From contig NZ_DASVGN010000027.1 of assembly GCF_036379515.1 (NCBI RefSeq), positions 184,399-248,398 on the forward strand: 64,000 nt of DNA. Direction: 5' to 3'. Shown one piece after another: positions 7,878 to 17,019 of the stretch; position 1 is the first letter of the stretch, and the number at the start of each line of letters is the position of its first letter. The DNA is from Castellaniella sp036379515 (GTDB lineage Bacteria > Pseudomonadota > Gammaproteobacteria > Burkholderiales > Burkholderiaceae_B). Below the pieces are notes generated by a model. It had not been told where the DNA came from and did not search any database. It saw only the letters and a list, made by a program, of their open reading frames with translations. The position numbers and the translations under genes are program-made.

Positions 7878-10800
7878 CCCCAGGCTGAGTCATCCGTCTG
7901 CGCCTTCCCACCACGTACCGTCAGCCCAATCAGGACCGGCATGACGAGCAACACCAGAGGCAGTTGCACCACGGCGCCTGCAATGATGGCGATCGCCAGC
8001 GGCTGCAGCATCTGGTCGCCGGAGCCACTGACAGCGGCCGCCAACGGAATGAGGGCAAGCACCATGGCCAACGTACTCATGAGGATGGGCCGAAGGCGGT
8101 TGAGGGCCGCCGTCTTCAAGGCTTCGCGCGGCGGCAACGACCCCCGCAAGTTCTGGTATTCGGACACCAGAAAGATCGCCATTTCCGTCGCAATGCCAAT
8201 GATCATGACCATCCCCATCATGGCGGTGATGTTCAGTTCCACCCCCGTGGCCCACAGCCCCACGAAAACCGCTCCTGTAGATACCAGCGAAGTCGCCATG
8301 ATGATGAGCGGAATCGCAAAGCTGCGATACAGAAACATGAGCAGCACGATTTCAGCGATCACGGCCGCAGCAAAGACTTTCACCATGCCTCTGGCAGCCA
8401 TCTGCTGCTGCTTGTAGGCTCCGCCCAGCACGTAATGCACCCCGGCAGGAAGCAGGTTCGGCACAGCCAACATCCGCCTGACCGAAGCAATGGTCGAGCC
8501 CAGATCGCGGGCCGCTGTCGTCTGCGCAGTCACCGCAACGATTTGCCGCAGGTTGTCTCGCGTCAGTTGCGGCTCGCCCGAGACGAACCGGACCGTGGCC
8601 ACGGCGCGCAGCGGAAAGATCGCCCCTGATGGACCTGCAATGGGCAGGTCACCCAACTGATCCCGGTAGATCGAGCCCAGTGGTGCCTGCAAACGCAGGC
8701 GCACGCCAACGTCCTGGTGCGCGCCCAGATAGCGCGTGGCCACGACGCCCTTCAAATACTGAGAAACCTGAGCCTCGACAGCGGCCGGCGTCATGCCTTT
8801 CATGGCAGCCGCCGGCGCATCCACATGGATCTCGAGCGCATCGCCAGCGGGCGTCACACCACTGTCCACCGACGCGGACTCGACCCCGGGCACCGCCGCG
8901 AGCGCCTGTGCGACCTTCTGGGCAACGCTGCCCAGGACGCTCGGGTCATCGCCACCCAACTGAATCACCACCGGCTGGCGCCGTCCTACCATGTCGCCAA
9001 TCATGTCGCTCATCAACTGGTGCGTGTCGAAATTGACTCCGGGAACTTTCTGGGTGATCTGGTTGGACACATCATCCATGACCTTCCAGATGTCCGGCCG
9101 ACGCGCGGGGTTCACCAAGCGCACAAAGAAGTCGCCCTGATAGGTTTCGGCCAGATCACCGCCCAAGCCCGCCCCGGTACGTCGTGAGTACGTGGCCACA
9201 TAAGCGTTCGACTTGAGGATGGCCTCTACCTGCTTCAGCTCTCGATTGGTTTCCCGCAAGGAGGTGCTGGGCGCGGTCTGATAGTCGATCACGAAGCCGC
9301 CTTCGTCCATTCGCGGCAGAAAGCCCGTGCCGACCTGAAGATATCCGACATACCCGACGCCGCAGAGCATCACCAATACAATGGCCACCAGCCACGGTGC
9401 CCGAAAGAAGCGGTCAAGGAGACGGCCATGCAGGCGCCGCGTCCGGCTCTCCCTTCCATGGCCAGGATCTGTCCATTGGCTGAAGTCGACCAAGCTGCGT
9501 GCAAGCAGGGGCACCGTGAAGGTCGTGAGCAAAAATGAGATGATCAGGGCCGACGCCATAGTCAGTGACAGGTATTTGAAGAACGACCCGGTAACGCCCG
9601 ACAGGAACGCCAGGGGAATGAAGATCACGACTGTCGCCAGCGACGAACCCACGAGCGGCGAGAGAAATTCACGCGCGGCCTTGAGTACCCCGGTGCGTGA
9701 ATCCACGACATCCGGGCTGCCCACCCGTCTGGCAATCTGCTCGATCATGACGATCACATCGTCGATGAGCAGGCCGATCGCCGCTGCAATACCGCCCAGC
9801 GTCATGATGTTGAGCGTCATGCCCAGAAGCCACAAAACCAGGATGCTGCACAGCACGGCCATAGGCACCACCAGCATGGCCACGGCCGTGACGCGCCAAT
9901 TGCGCAGGAACCAGAAGAGCACGCCAGCAGCAAATAGAAGGCCAATCCCGATAGCCTCTTCCAGCGCCGAGATTGAAGAGCGCACCAACTGCGTCTGGTC
10001 GTACCACTTGTCCAAACGGATGGAGGCAGGTTGCGTCTTCATGAAGGCAGACAGCTTCTGCTGTACCGTCTTGGCCAGTGCCAGCGAGTCAGCCCGATCC
10101 TGCTGGAACACATCGAAGGTCACGGCAGGTCGACCGTTGTTGTTCACCAGCAACCAGCCGGGCGTGGTCCCCATTTTTACAGTGGCGATCTGCGACAACG
10201 TGAGCACTCCGCCCTGGCGCGTCCGAATGGGCGTATCCGCCACCGCCTGTACAGAGGTATAGGCGCTGTTGCCCAGGGTGAGGTAGAGCAGGCCATTGTC
10301 CTGCACGTGACCCACCGACTGAAGCGCGTTGGCCGCCGACAGCGCGCCGGCCACGTCAGGCAACGTCAGCCCATAGTGCTGCAGCATCTGCGGCGCCACG
10401 GACACCTGAACCTCAGGAGTCTCGCCGCCCAGCACACCCACGCGCCGCACGCCGGGAATTCCGGTAAGCAGAGGCAGAATCTGTCGCTGCGCGATCTCGC
10501 GCAAGCGAGATGCCGGCACTTTGTCAGAGGTCAAGGCATACGACACGAATGGCATGATGGCATTCGGACTCATCTGGATGGCATCGTAGGTGGTCCCGGA
10601 CGGCAGGTCCGGGACCCGTTGCGAAAACGCGGAATCAACGGCCATCAGCGCACGGTTCATGTCCGACCCCCACGGAAAATTCACGAAGATCTGCGCCGAA
10701 CCGCGTGACGTTCGAGACGTGACCCCTACGGCTCCGGGCACGGATCGTGCGGCTGCTTCCAGCGGCTGTGTCACGTCGGCCAGCATCTGCCGGGCCGGCA

Positions 10801-10957
10801 TGCTGCCGGCACTCACCTCGATGCGAATCCGGGGGAAATTCGTCAACGGAAACAGGCCAATCGGCAGGTTGAGTGCCGCGTAGATTCCCGCCACAGAAAG
10901 GACGAACGATACGAAGAGCACCGGCAGGCGGTGACGATGCAGCCAACGCACGAACAT
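7838..10957 (-). CDS. RND efflux permease
   Basis: 1039 residues, the inner-membrane proton-driven pump of a tripartite efflux system. Helix 1 is at residues about 9-28, and two large periplasmic loops follow helices 1 and 7. Helix 4 has the paired proton-relay aspartates D399-D400 in LLIDDVIVMIEQ, as in drug (HAE) pumps. In helix 10 the region matching AcrB K940 reads GIATEMAIFLV, with E925 and no lysine, which is closer to heavy-metal RND pumps. It is therefore not a standard AcrB and the substrate class is uncertain. It is the last gene of the six-gene run, and its ATG shares a base with the adaptor stop. Confidence 0.9.
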   Translation of the reverse strand: MFVRWLHRHRLPVLFVSFVLSVAGIYAALNLPIGLFPLTNFPRIRIEVSAGSMPARQMLADVTQPLEAAARSVPGAVGVTSRTSRGSAQIFVNFPWGSDMNRALMAVDSAFSQRVPDLPSGTTYDAIQMSPNAIMPFVSYALTSDKVPASRLREIAQRQILPLLTGIPGVRRVGVLGGETPEVQVSVAPQMLQHYGLTLPDVAGALSAANALQSVGHVQDNGLLYLTLGNSAYTSVQAVADTPIRTRQGGVLTLSQIATVKMGTTPGWLLVNNNGRPAVTFDVFQQDRADSLALAKTVQQKLSAFMKTQPASIRLDKWYDQTQLVRSSISALEEAIGIGLLFAAGVLFWFLRNWRVTAVAMLVVPMAVLCSILVLWLLGMTLNIMTLGGIAAAIGLLIDDVIVMIEQIARRVGSPDVVDSRTGVLKAAREFLSPLVGSSLATVVIFIPLAFLSGVTGSFFKYLSLTMASALIISFLLTTFTVPLLARSLVDFSQWTDPGHGRESRTRRLHGRLLDRFFRAPWLVAIVLVMLCGVGYVGYLQVGTGFLPRMDEGGFVIDYQTAPSTSLRETNRELKQVEAILKSNAYVATYSRRTGAGLGGDLAETYQGDFFVRLVNPARRPDIWKVMDDVSNQITQKVPGVNFDTHQLMSDMIGDMVGRRQPVVIQLGGDDPSVLGSVAQKVAQALAAVPGVESASVDSGVTPAGDALEIHVDAPAAAMKGMTPAAVEAQVSQYLKGVVATRYLGAHQDVGVRLRLQAPLGSIYRDQLGDLPIAGPSGAIFPLRAVATVRFVSGEPQLTRDNLRQIVAVTAQTTAARDLGSTIASVRRMLAVPNLLPAGVHYVLGGAYKQQQMAARGMVKVFAAAVIAEIVLLMFLYRSFAIPLIIMATSLVSTGAVFVGLWATGVELNITAMMGMVMIIGIATEMAIFLVSEYQNLRGSLPPREALKTAALNRLRPILMSTLAMVLALIPLAAAVSGSGDQMLQPLAIAIIAGAVVQLPLVLLVMPVLIGLTVRGGKAQTDDSAWGHPSQNAPSANTA

Positions 10958-12015
10958 TATTTCCCACTCCCTGCCGATGCATCTGCAAGACGGATCTGCA
11001 TGCCGTCTTCGAGCTGATAATTGCCGGCAAGAATCAAAGGCTGATCGGCCTTCAGACCACTGCCATGGATGGCATCCTGATTCCCGTGACTGCCCGCCAC
11101 CTGTACCGGTACCTTGCGAGCCGTCCTGCCGTCGGCCTGCACGACGTAGGGCTGGCCTTGGTTGTTGACCAGAATGGCATCATGGGGAACCACGAACCCA
11201 TGAACCTGCCCCACCGTGATGGCCGCGCTGGCAGCCTCGCCCGGAAACAAGTGATCCAGCGGCAGGGAGACTTCTACTGACACCAGACCGGTCGCGGGAT
11301 CAATCAAAGCCCCCCGGCGCGACACAACACCTGCGAGCGTCTCACGCCCAGCAAGAGCCGTCACGGCAGCTGCATCCCCCGGCTTGATGAGCCGGGCGTC
11401 CAGTGGAGTCACACCCACGCGTAGCGTCAGACGCCCCGGGTCCGCCAAGTCCATCAAAGAATTCCCCGCAGAAACCAACGCTCCGGGAGTGACTGCCACC
11501 TTCGAGACGATGGAGCGAAACGGAGCACGCAGGATCTGTGGACCACTCGCCCCTTGTGCCGTCAGCGCCGCCAGTGCAACCCGCGCATCTTCACGAGTCT
11601 TCACCGCAAGCGCCAGTTGCTGTGCCGTCGCCAGATGCTGAGTGAGCAACTGGCGAGTGCGAGCAAGCTGCCGCTCCGCATCCCGCAAGGCTGTCCGTGC
11701 CCGAGCATAGTTGGCACCCGTCTGAGCGCCTGGCACCAACTGCAGGAGTGGCGCACCAGCGGTCACTTCATCGCCTTCGCGCACGTAGACCTGGCCCACC
11801 ACCTCAGAGGACCGTGCAGACAGGGTCTGGGTAGCAGACGGCAGGGACACGACGGTTCCGTAGGCTGTGACCGTACGTGCCAGACCCCCTTGCCTCAAGG
11901 GCGTGGTGGTCACGAGGACACTGGGCTTGGCACTGATGGCCTCGGTGGCCAGCGCAAGGCCGGACCACGCCGCCAGCAACGCGACGGCAATCAAAGAGGA
12001 GCATTTTTTCATCAT
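10957..12015 (-). CDS. RND periplasmic adaptor (membrane-fusion) protein
   Basis: 352 residues. A signal peptide covers about residues 1-24 (LAAWSGLALA). Then come a lipoyl/barrel-sandwich half (VGQVYVREGDEVTAGAPLLQLVPG), a short alpha-hairpin (about 100-150, rich in R, A, L and Q), the second lipoyl half (ILRAPFRSIVSKVAVTPGALV) and beta-barrel and membrane-proximal domains. It would bridge the pump at 7838-10957 and the TolC-like channel at 12012-13373. It overlaps the latter by 4 bases. The hairpin is short compared with AcrA, as in many adaptors of metal or small-solute pumps. Confidence 0.9.
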   Translation of the reverse strand: MMKKCSSLIAVALLAAWSGLALATEAISAKPSVLVTTTPLRQGGLARTVTAYGTVVSLPSATQTLSARSSEVVGQVYVREGDEVTAGAPLLQLVPGAQTGANYARARTALRDAERQLARTRQLLTQHLATAQQLALAVKTREDARVALAALTAQGASGPQILRAPFRSIVSKVAVTPGALVSAGNSLMDLADPGRLTLRVGVTPLDARLIKPGDAAAVTALAGRETLAGVVSRRGALIDPATGLVSVEVSLPLDHLFPGEAASAAITVGQVHGFVVPHDAILVNNQGQPYVVQADGRTARKVPVQVAGSHGNQDAIHGSGLKADQPLILAGNYQLEDGMQIRLADASAGSGK

Positions 12016-13373
12016 GATTTTTCCAAAGAATCCAATGGAGCGATTCGAACCTGCGGCAGGCCCAATCCAAGCTCCAACTGCAAACCAATACGGGCCTCAT
12101 CGAGCCCACGATTGAAATCGATCACCGCCAAACGGGCTGCCAGCGCGGTGGATGCATAGTCGGCAAAAGCTCGCTCGTCGAGATTGCCGGCTTCGAACGC
12201 TGCGCGAGCCGCTTCTTCGCGGGTCTGAGCAGAGGACGCATCCTTCAAGGCCGCCGTCAGATGCGTACGCAAATACCGGCTACGACTCTGCAACGCGAGC
12301 ACCGTGGAGGCCAGGGCGTCCAAGCGTGCCTGGTATCGTTCATGGAGCAAAAGTCGCGTGGCGCGTGCCTGAGCGACCGCACCCTGTCCGTGGTTGAAGA
12401 TGGGCAGATCAAAGGTCACCGTGGGGCCGGCGGAACGCACTTGCGATGTATCCGATCCCCACGCCCCCCCCAGAGCAAAGGCAGGAAACTGCCCGAGAAT
12501 GGCCGCCCGCACACTTTCATCCGCAGACTGGTAGCCCAATTGCAGAGCCAGCAGATCCGGGCGGCGGTGAGGGGCGCTGACCACCATGGCTTGCAGGGGC
12601 CCCGGCGGTGTTGGCACCCGGGGGCGCGCAATCGCAAAACGGGCCTCAGGCGTCAGACCCAGCAGGCCGTCCAGCTCGGCCCAGTCCCGAGCCTGCTGCA
12701 ATTCAAGTGCAGAAACTGCCTGCTCCAGGGACGAGTGGGCAGACAGAAGCGGCGTGAGATCGGATAGGCTCGCATCGCCGCGCGCGACGGCAGCCTGCAT
12801 CCGTGCCGTCGCCTGTGTGACCTGCGTTCGGCGGGACTCGTTGGCCGAAAGCGCCAGCCCGTTCCAATACAGTCCCACGGACAGCAGCCGAGCCTTCTGC
12901 GCCACCTGCCATTCCTTCCAGAGCAGATCCGCATCGACTTGCGCCACATGGTCCTGCGCAGCCGCCTTCCGGCTGCGATAGGTGACCAACGAGGCAATGT
13001 CCTGAGCCAATGACGCGGTATAGGCAGCGGCTGTTGCCGGCCCGCTGAGGACTGCGGCATAACCCAGACTCACCGAAGGGTTCGGCAACAAGGCGCTTTG
13101 CAAGGCTGTGGCTTGTGCCAGATCAAGTTCGCCCCGTTCGGAGCGCAGCTCCGGGGCATTGAGAACAGCCAGCAACCCCACCTGGGAAGGCAACAGCGGT
13201 CGACTCACGTCAATGGCCACTGAGGTTCCCGCCTCTTTGGATGGCAAGACGTGCCGCACCTCCGTGATTCGCACCGCCAGCTTTGCCTGCTGAGGCAAGG
13301 GTAGCGGTTGGTACGTGGCACACCCCGCCAACAGCAGTGCGCAGGCGCCGGCACTCAATAAAGCCCTTCTCAT
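12012..13373 (-). CDS. TolC-family outer-membrane efflux lipoprotein
   Basis: 453 residues. The leader ends LLLAGC with a lipobox cysteine at residue 18, so the mature protein should be lipid-anchored. The rest is the duplicated helical repeat of outer-membrane efflux channels; segments such as AALRD-type A/L/R heptads and PTVTFDLPIFNHGQGA (the conserved proline-rich turn before the second repeat) are visible. It is the exit duct for the RND pump encoded downstream. It starts 62 bases after the sensor kinase gene, the largest gap in the operon, where an internal promoter is possible. Confidence 0.88.
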   Translation of the reverse strand: MRRALLSAGACALLLAGCATYQPLPLPQQAKLAVRITEVRHVLPSKEAGTSVAIDVSRPLLPSQVGLLAVLNAPELRSERGELDLAQATALQSALLPNPSVSLGYAAVLSGPATAAAYTASLAQDIASLVTYRSRKAAAQDHVAQVDADLLWKEWQVAQKARLLSVGLYWNGLALSANESRRTQVTQATARMQAAVARGDASLSDLTPLLSAHSSLEQAVSALELQQARDWAELDGLLGLTPEARFAIARPRVPTPPGPLQAMVVSAPHRRPDLLALQLGYQSADESVRAAILGQFPAFALGGAWGSDTSQVRSAGPTVTFDLPIFNHGQGAVAQARATRLLLHERYQARLDALASTVLALQSRSRYLRTHLTAALKDASSAQTREEAARAAFEAGNLDERAFADYASTALAARLAVIDFNRGLDEARIGLQLELGLGLPQVRIAPLDSLEKS

Positions 13374-13435
13374 CTAGTTCCACCTCGATCATCGTCGACG
13401 ACGAATGCGAGGCAGGATAAGGAACCAGACTTAGG

Positions 13436-14809
13436 TCAAACTGAGGGCACTTGCGGCGAGGCTACAGGCACGATCACACGAACCGTCAGCCCGGTACGCG
13501 CCACCGCATCCGTGTCGCTCAGCTCCAACCGCGCACCCAGGCGATCCCCGATCGCCTTGACGATGGCCAGGCCCAGCCCGGAGCCCGGTTGATCGCTCCC
13601 CAACACGCGATAGAAGGGGTCAAAGACGCGCGCGCGCTCGGCCTCGGCAATCCCCGGGCCCGTATCTGCCACCTGCAACACTACAGCGTCGTGCGTCACG
13701 CCGACAGACAGGTCCACGCGGCCATAGTCCGGCGTATAGAGGATCGCGTTATCCACCAGATTCTTCACCAAGGTACAGAGGTCGAGTTCCGACGCTCGCA
13801 AGGCTGCATCGGGCCCCTCAAGCACCCCCAGATCGATGTGCTTGGCCCGCGCCAGTGGCATCAGATCTTCCAGTACGGTGCGGTAGACCGAACTTACCGA
13901 AATCTGGTGAGCGGATGTACCCGAGCCCGCCTGGACCTTGGACAGACTCAGTAATTGATTGAGCAGGTTGCGCCCGCGTTCGATGCCTTTCTGCAGGATC
14001 GCCAACCGAGTGCGCGCCGCCTCGGACATCTGGAGATGGTCCATGCGCTGGGCCTGCAAGGACAGCGCCGTGAGCGGCGAACGCAATTCGTGGGCCGCAT
14101 CTGCGACGAACCGCTGCTGCGACTTGATCGATTCTGCCACCCGCGCAAGCAGGCGATTGATCGCAAGCACGAAAGGCCGTACCTCGGAAGGCAGGTGGTC
14201 CGCCCGGATAGGCCGCAGATCGTCGTCACTGCGTGCATCCAGTTGCCGGGACAGACCCGTGATCGGTCGAAACATCGTGCGTATCAGCCGTGCAATGAGC
14301 ATGAGCAGCACCGGCACCAACACCAGAAATGGCAGCAGCGTCCGCAGTGCGCTGTTGGTGGCCATCTCGTTGCGTGCATCGGTCTCCTGGGACACGGCCA
14401 CGCGCGCCCCGGAGCGCATCATCTTCACCAGGACGCGATACGACTCGCCTCCCAGGTTCAAGGTCTGCAAGCCGTCCACCAAATCAGCCGGCAAAGGCAG
14501 CGCCTGATTGTTCCTGGTCTTTCCTGCGAAAAGGCCTGATGCTCCCAGTACCTGCACATAGACCGTGGAATCGTCGTCGGCATTTTCAATACGAGGGCCG
14601 GTCGCCGTCGGCTGCCACGACAGGCGCTGCTGATCGATCAGCGTGGCGATCTGGCGCAGCACGTCATCCTGCAGATCATGCGCCTCGTCGAACACTGAAA
14701 GAAACGAAAAGACACCGGCCACCACCGCCACGAAAATCAGAACCGAAGACAGGGTGAAGGAAAGCCTGTACTGAACCGAAGTCTTCAAGCGACTTTTGAG
14801 ACCATCCAT
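13436..14809 (-). CDS. Membrane sensor histidine kinase (QseC/PmrB-like)
   Basis: 457 residues. Helices at about 15-38 and 157-177 flank a periplasmic sensor domain of about 118 residues. HAMP-like linker follows, then the H-box QRFVADAAHELRSPLTAL with phospho-acceptor H240, N-box NLVDNAILYTP, G1 VADTGPGIAEAE and G2 GSGLGLAIVKAI. It phosphorylates the response regulator encoded just upstream, whose coding end it overlaps by 25 bases. The best guess for its targets is the efflux genes that follow in the same run. The signal it senses is unknown. Confidence 0.93.
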   Translation of the reverse strand: MDGLKSRLKTSVQYRLSFTLSSVLIFVAVVAGVFSFLSVFDEAHDLQDDVLRQIATLIDQQRLSWQPTATGPRIENADDDSTVYVQVLGASGLFAGKTRNNQALPLPADLVDGLQTLNLGGESYRVLVKMMRSGARVAVSQETDARNEMATNSALRTLLPFLVLVPVLLMLIARLIRTMFRPITGLSRQLDARSDDDLRPIRADHLPSEVRPFVLAINRLLARVAESIKSQQRFVADAAHELRSPLTALSLQAQRMDHLQMSEAARTRLAILQKGIERGRNLLNQLLSLSKVQAGSGTSAHQISVSSVYRTVLEDLMPLARAKHIDLGVLEGPDAALRASELDLCTLVKNLVDNAILYTPDYGRVDLSVGVTHDAVVLQVADTGPGIAEAERARVFDPFYRVLGSDQPGSGLGLAIVKAIGDRLGARLELSDTDAVARTGLTVRVIVPVASPQVPSV

Positions 14810-15450
14810 CCGAGTCCCCTCACGTTTTCAATCACTTCATTGCCCAACTTTTTGCGTAGCGAGTGAATGAGGTACTCGATGGCATTGCTCTCGACTTCCT
14901 CGCCCCAGCCGTAGATGCGGTCCTCCAGGTCGCTGCGCGAGAGGATGGCACCCGGCCGTGCCAGCAGCGCCCGCAAGAGGGAATACTCGCGCCCCGTCAG
15001 GCGCACCGGCGAGCCGCCCTCCATGAATGCCTCGCGCGTGGACGGGTCCAGCGTCACACGGCCATTGGTCAGCAGCGGTGCCCCGCTGCCCTCTTTGCGG
15101 CGCAGGACTGCGCGCATCCGCGCCAGCAGCTCCTCCACCTCAAAAGGCTTGACCAGGTAATCATCGGCGCCACCGTCCAGACCCCGAAGGCGGTCATCGA
15201 GCGCATCGCGCGCCGTGAGAATCAGCAGAGGAACCGGATTGTCGTGCGCGCGGATCGACTGCAACACATCCTGCCCATCCTTCCCCGGGAGCCCAAGATC
15301 CAGCAAGACCAGGTCGTAACGCTGCGCGGCCAGCGACGAAAGGGCCACCAGCCCATCCTTGACCCAATCCACGGCATACGACGCTTCTTTCAAGGCGTCC
15401 TGAACGGCCTCGCCAATCATGGCGTCGTCCTCGACCAATAGCACTCTCAA
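14785..15450 (-). CDS. OmpR-family response regulator
   Basis: 221 residues. Receiver domain: acidic pocket E7-D8-D9, phospho-acceptor D51 (LVLLDLGLPG), T79 and K101 (YLVKPFE). The winged-helix DNA-binding domain starts near residue 125 (LTGREYSLLRALLARPG, then DLEDRIYGW). It resembles QseB/PmrA/TctD. It overlaps the DedA stop by 4 bases upstream and the kinase start by 25 bases downstream, so the three are probably translationally coupled. Confidence 0.93.
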   Translation of the reverse strand: MRVLLVEDDAMIGEAVQDALKEASYAVDWVKDGLVALSSLAAQRYDLVLLDLGLPGKDGQDVLQSIRAHDNPVPLLILTARDALDDRLRGLDGGADDYLVKPFEVEELLARMRAVLRRKEGSGAPLLTNGRVTLDPSTREAFMEGGSPVRLTGREYSLLRALLARPGAILSRSDLEDRIYGWGEEVESNAIEYLIHSLRKKLGNEVIENVRGLGWMVSKVA

Positions 15451-16073
15451 CGGGGCCGGTCCTCATGATGAATATCGGGCTGCTGGCACACGCTCCTGGC
15501 ACGAAGGGCGCGCACGCCCTCGAGGGTCAACCACACGACCACCAGCCCCGCAACGATGGCGGCGATCCCCCGAAGTTCGTCGGCGTCGAAGTCACCCAAT
15601 AACGGGATCAGACGATCGAGCCCCTCCCCCAGACCGTATCCAAGGCCGCCCACAAGAGAAGCCCAGAGCGCCGCGCCCACCGCGTTGAAAGCAGCAAACC
15701 GGCCCCAGGACACCCCACTGATGCCAATGGCGACAGGGCCGGCAACACGCAGCCCATACAGAAAGCGAACGACCAGGATAATGGGGGCATTGTGGCGCTT
15801 GAGCAGCGCCTGAACCCGTGCCGTGCGGCGCTCGAGCGCCGGATACCGCCTCACGAGGCGCGCGCCATAGCGGTGACCCACCCAAAAAAAGAACTGATCC
15901 CCTACAAAGCCTCCCAGCGCCGCCACGGCCACCACCCCAGGCAACCACAGGTAATTTCGAGCCGCTGCCGCAGCCGCCGCCAGCAGCACCGTTTCTCCTT
16001 CCAGAAAGGTGCCCACTGCGACGGCCCAGTAGCCGTAAGTGTGGATCAGGGTTGCAATGTCCATTGGTGGCAT
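15447..16073 (-). CDS. DedA-family membrane protein
   Basis: 208 residues from the ATG at 16073, which has AGGAAA about 10 bases upstream; the frame extends to a TTG at 16100 without a better site. DedA/SNARE-associated signatures: the FLEGETVLLAAAAAAA segment near residue 25, GGFVGDQFFFWVGHRYG, and VVRFLYGLRVAGPVAIGISG with the conserved F-x-Y/P-G-x-R region. DedA proteins move or scramble lipids such as undecaprenyl phosphate and are needed for membrane energetics and cationic-peptide resistance in several proteobacteria. Here it is the first gene of a run with a two-component system and an RND pump. Confidence 0.9.
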   Translation of the reverse strand: MPPMDIATLIHTYGYWAVAVGTFLEGETVLLAAAAAAARNYLWLPGVVAVAALGGFVGDQFFFWVGHRYGARLVRRYPALERRTARVQALLKRHNAPIILVVRFLYGLRVAGPVAIGISGVSWGRFAAFNAVGAALWASLVGGLGYGLGEGLDRLIPLLGDFDADELRGIAAIVAGLVVVWLTLEGVRALRARSVCQQPDIHHEDRPR

Positions 16074-16161
16074 TAGAATCACTTTCCTGCAGCTTAGCAA
16101 AGCCCGACTTAGGAGAGGCTGAGGCTGGCAAGATCCGCAGCGGCCGTACTACACTCGCGTC

Positions 16162-17016
16162 ATGCCGACTGCAACCAACCGCCATCTTGGCCACACAGGT
16201 GAGCCTTACCCGGACGCGTACTACGTACGCCTCGCCGAAGATCGCTTCGTCTCCACCCTTCATGCCCAGGGTGCCTGGCAGCCGGGAGAGCAGCATATGG
16301 CTCCAGCATCCGGCCTGGTGCTGGCCGAAGCAGAACGCCGCCTCCCCAGTTCCAAACTGGTGTCGCGCGTGTCCTTCGACATCCTTGGGGTCATCCACTC
16401 TGGCGAATTCACGATCGACGTCCAGGTACTGCGTCCCGGACGCTCAATCGAACTCCTGGAAGCCCGCATGCGGCATGGCGACCAGACCAGCATCAGCGCA
16501 CGCATCTGGCGCCTTGCAGCAAACGACACCACCCGCATTGCGGGGGACGAACGCGCACGTCTGCCAGCTCCGGATTCGATGCCACCTCTGGCTCTTTCAT
16601 CGATTTGGGGTGGCGGCTACGTGGCCTCAATCGAAACGCGGCGCAATGCAGACGCTCGTCCTGGCCATAGCCTCGCGTGGGTTCGCAGTGCCCTTCCGCT
16701 GGTGGCCGGAGAAGCCGACCCCCCCGTCGCCGGGTTTCTGAAACTGATAGACACCGCCAACGGGATTGCCGTGCGCGAACGTCCAGGGAGCGTCTTTTTT
16801 GCCAATGTCGATCTGACCGTGCACTTCTTCCGCGCCCCCGAGGCCGGCTGGGTGGGCTTCGACACCCGAGTCAGCTTTGGCCCGTCCGGGCTCGGTGAGA
16901 CCTTGTCCGCCCTGAGCGACGCTCGAGGGCCCGTGGGCACGGCCGTCCAGAGCCTGACCGTCCGCAGCGGCGAAGACCACCCCGGCCATTCCCGATCAGG
17001 TGCCGCAACAGGCTAG
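16162..17016 (+). CDS. Thioesterase-family protein (double hotdog, TesB-like)
   Basis: 284 residues. The architecture fits two hotdog folds: an N-terminal one (HMAPASGLVLAEAERRL, VSFDILGVIHSGEFTIDVQV) and a C-terminal one (GFLKLIDTANGIAV, VFFANVDLTVHFFR, WVGFDTRVSFGPSGLGET). This is the pattern of acyl-CoA thioesterase family proteins that hydrolyse acyl-CoA in the cytoplasm. The final LGET...LSD segment fits the conserved G-x-G/A end of this family. Substrate unknown. It is divergent from dedA (88 bases) and ends 3 bases from the convergent EamA gene. Confidence 0.8.
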   Translation: MPTATNRHLGHTGEPYPDAYYVRLAEDRFVSTLHAQGAWQPGEQHMAPASGLVLAEAERRLPSSKLVSRVSFDILGVIHSGEFTIDVQVLRPGRSIELLEARMRHGDQTSISARIWRLAANDTTRIAGDERARLPAPDSMPPLALSSIWGGGYVASIETRRNADARPGHSLAWVRSALPLVAGEADPPVAGFLKLIDTANGIAVRERPGSVFFANVDLTVHFFRAPEAGWVGFDTRVSFGPSGLGETLSALSDARGPVGTAVQSLTVRSGEDHPGHSRSGAATG

Positions 17017-17019
17017 TAC

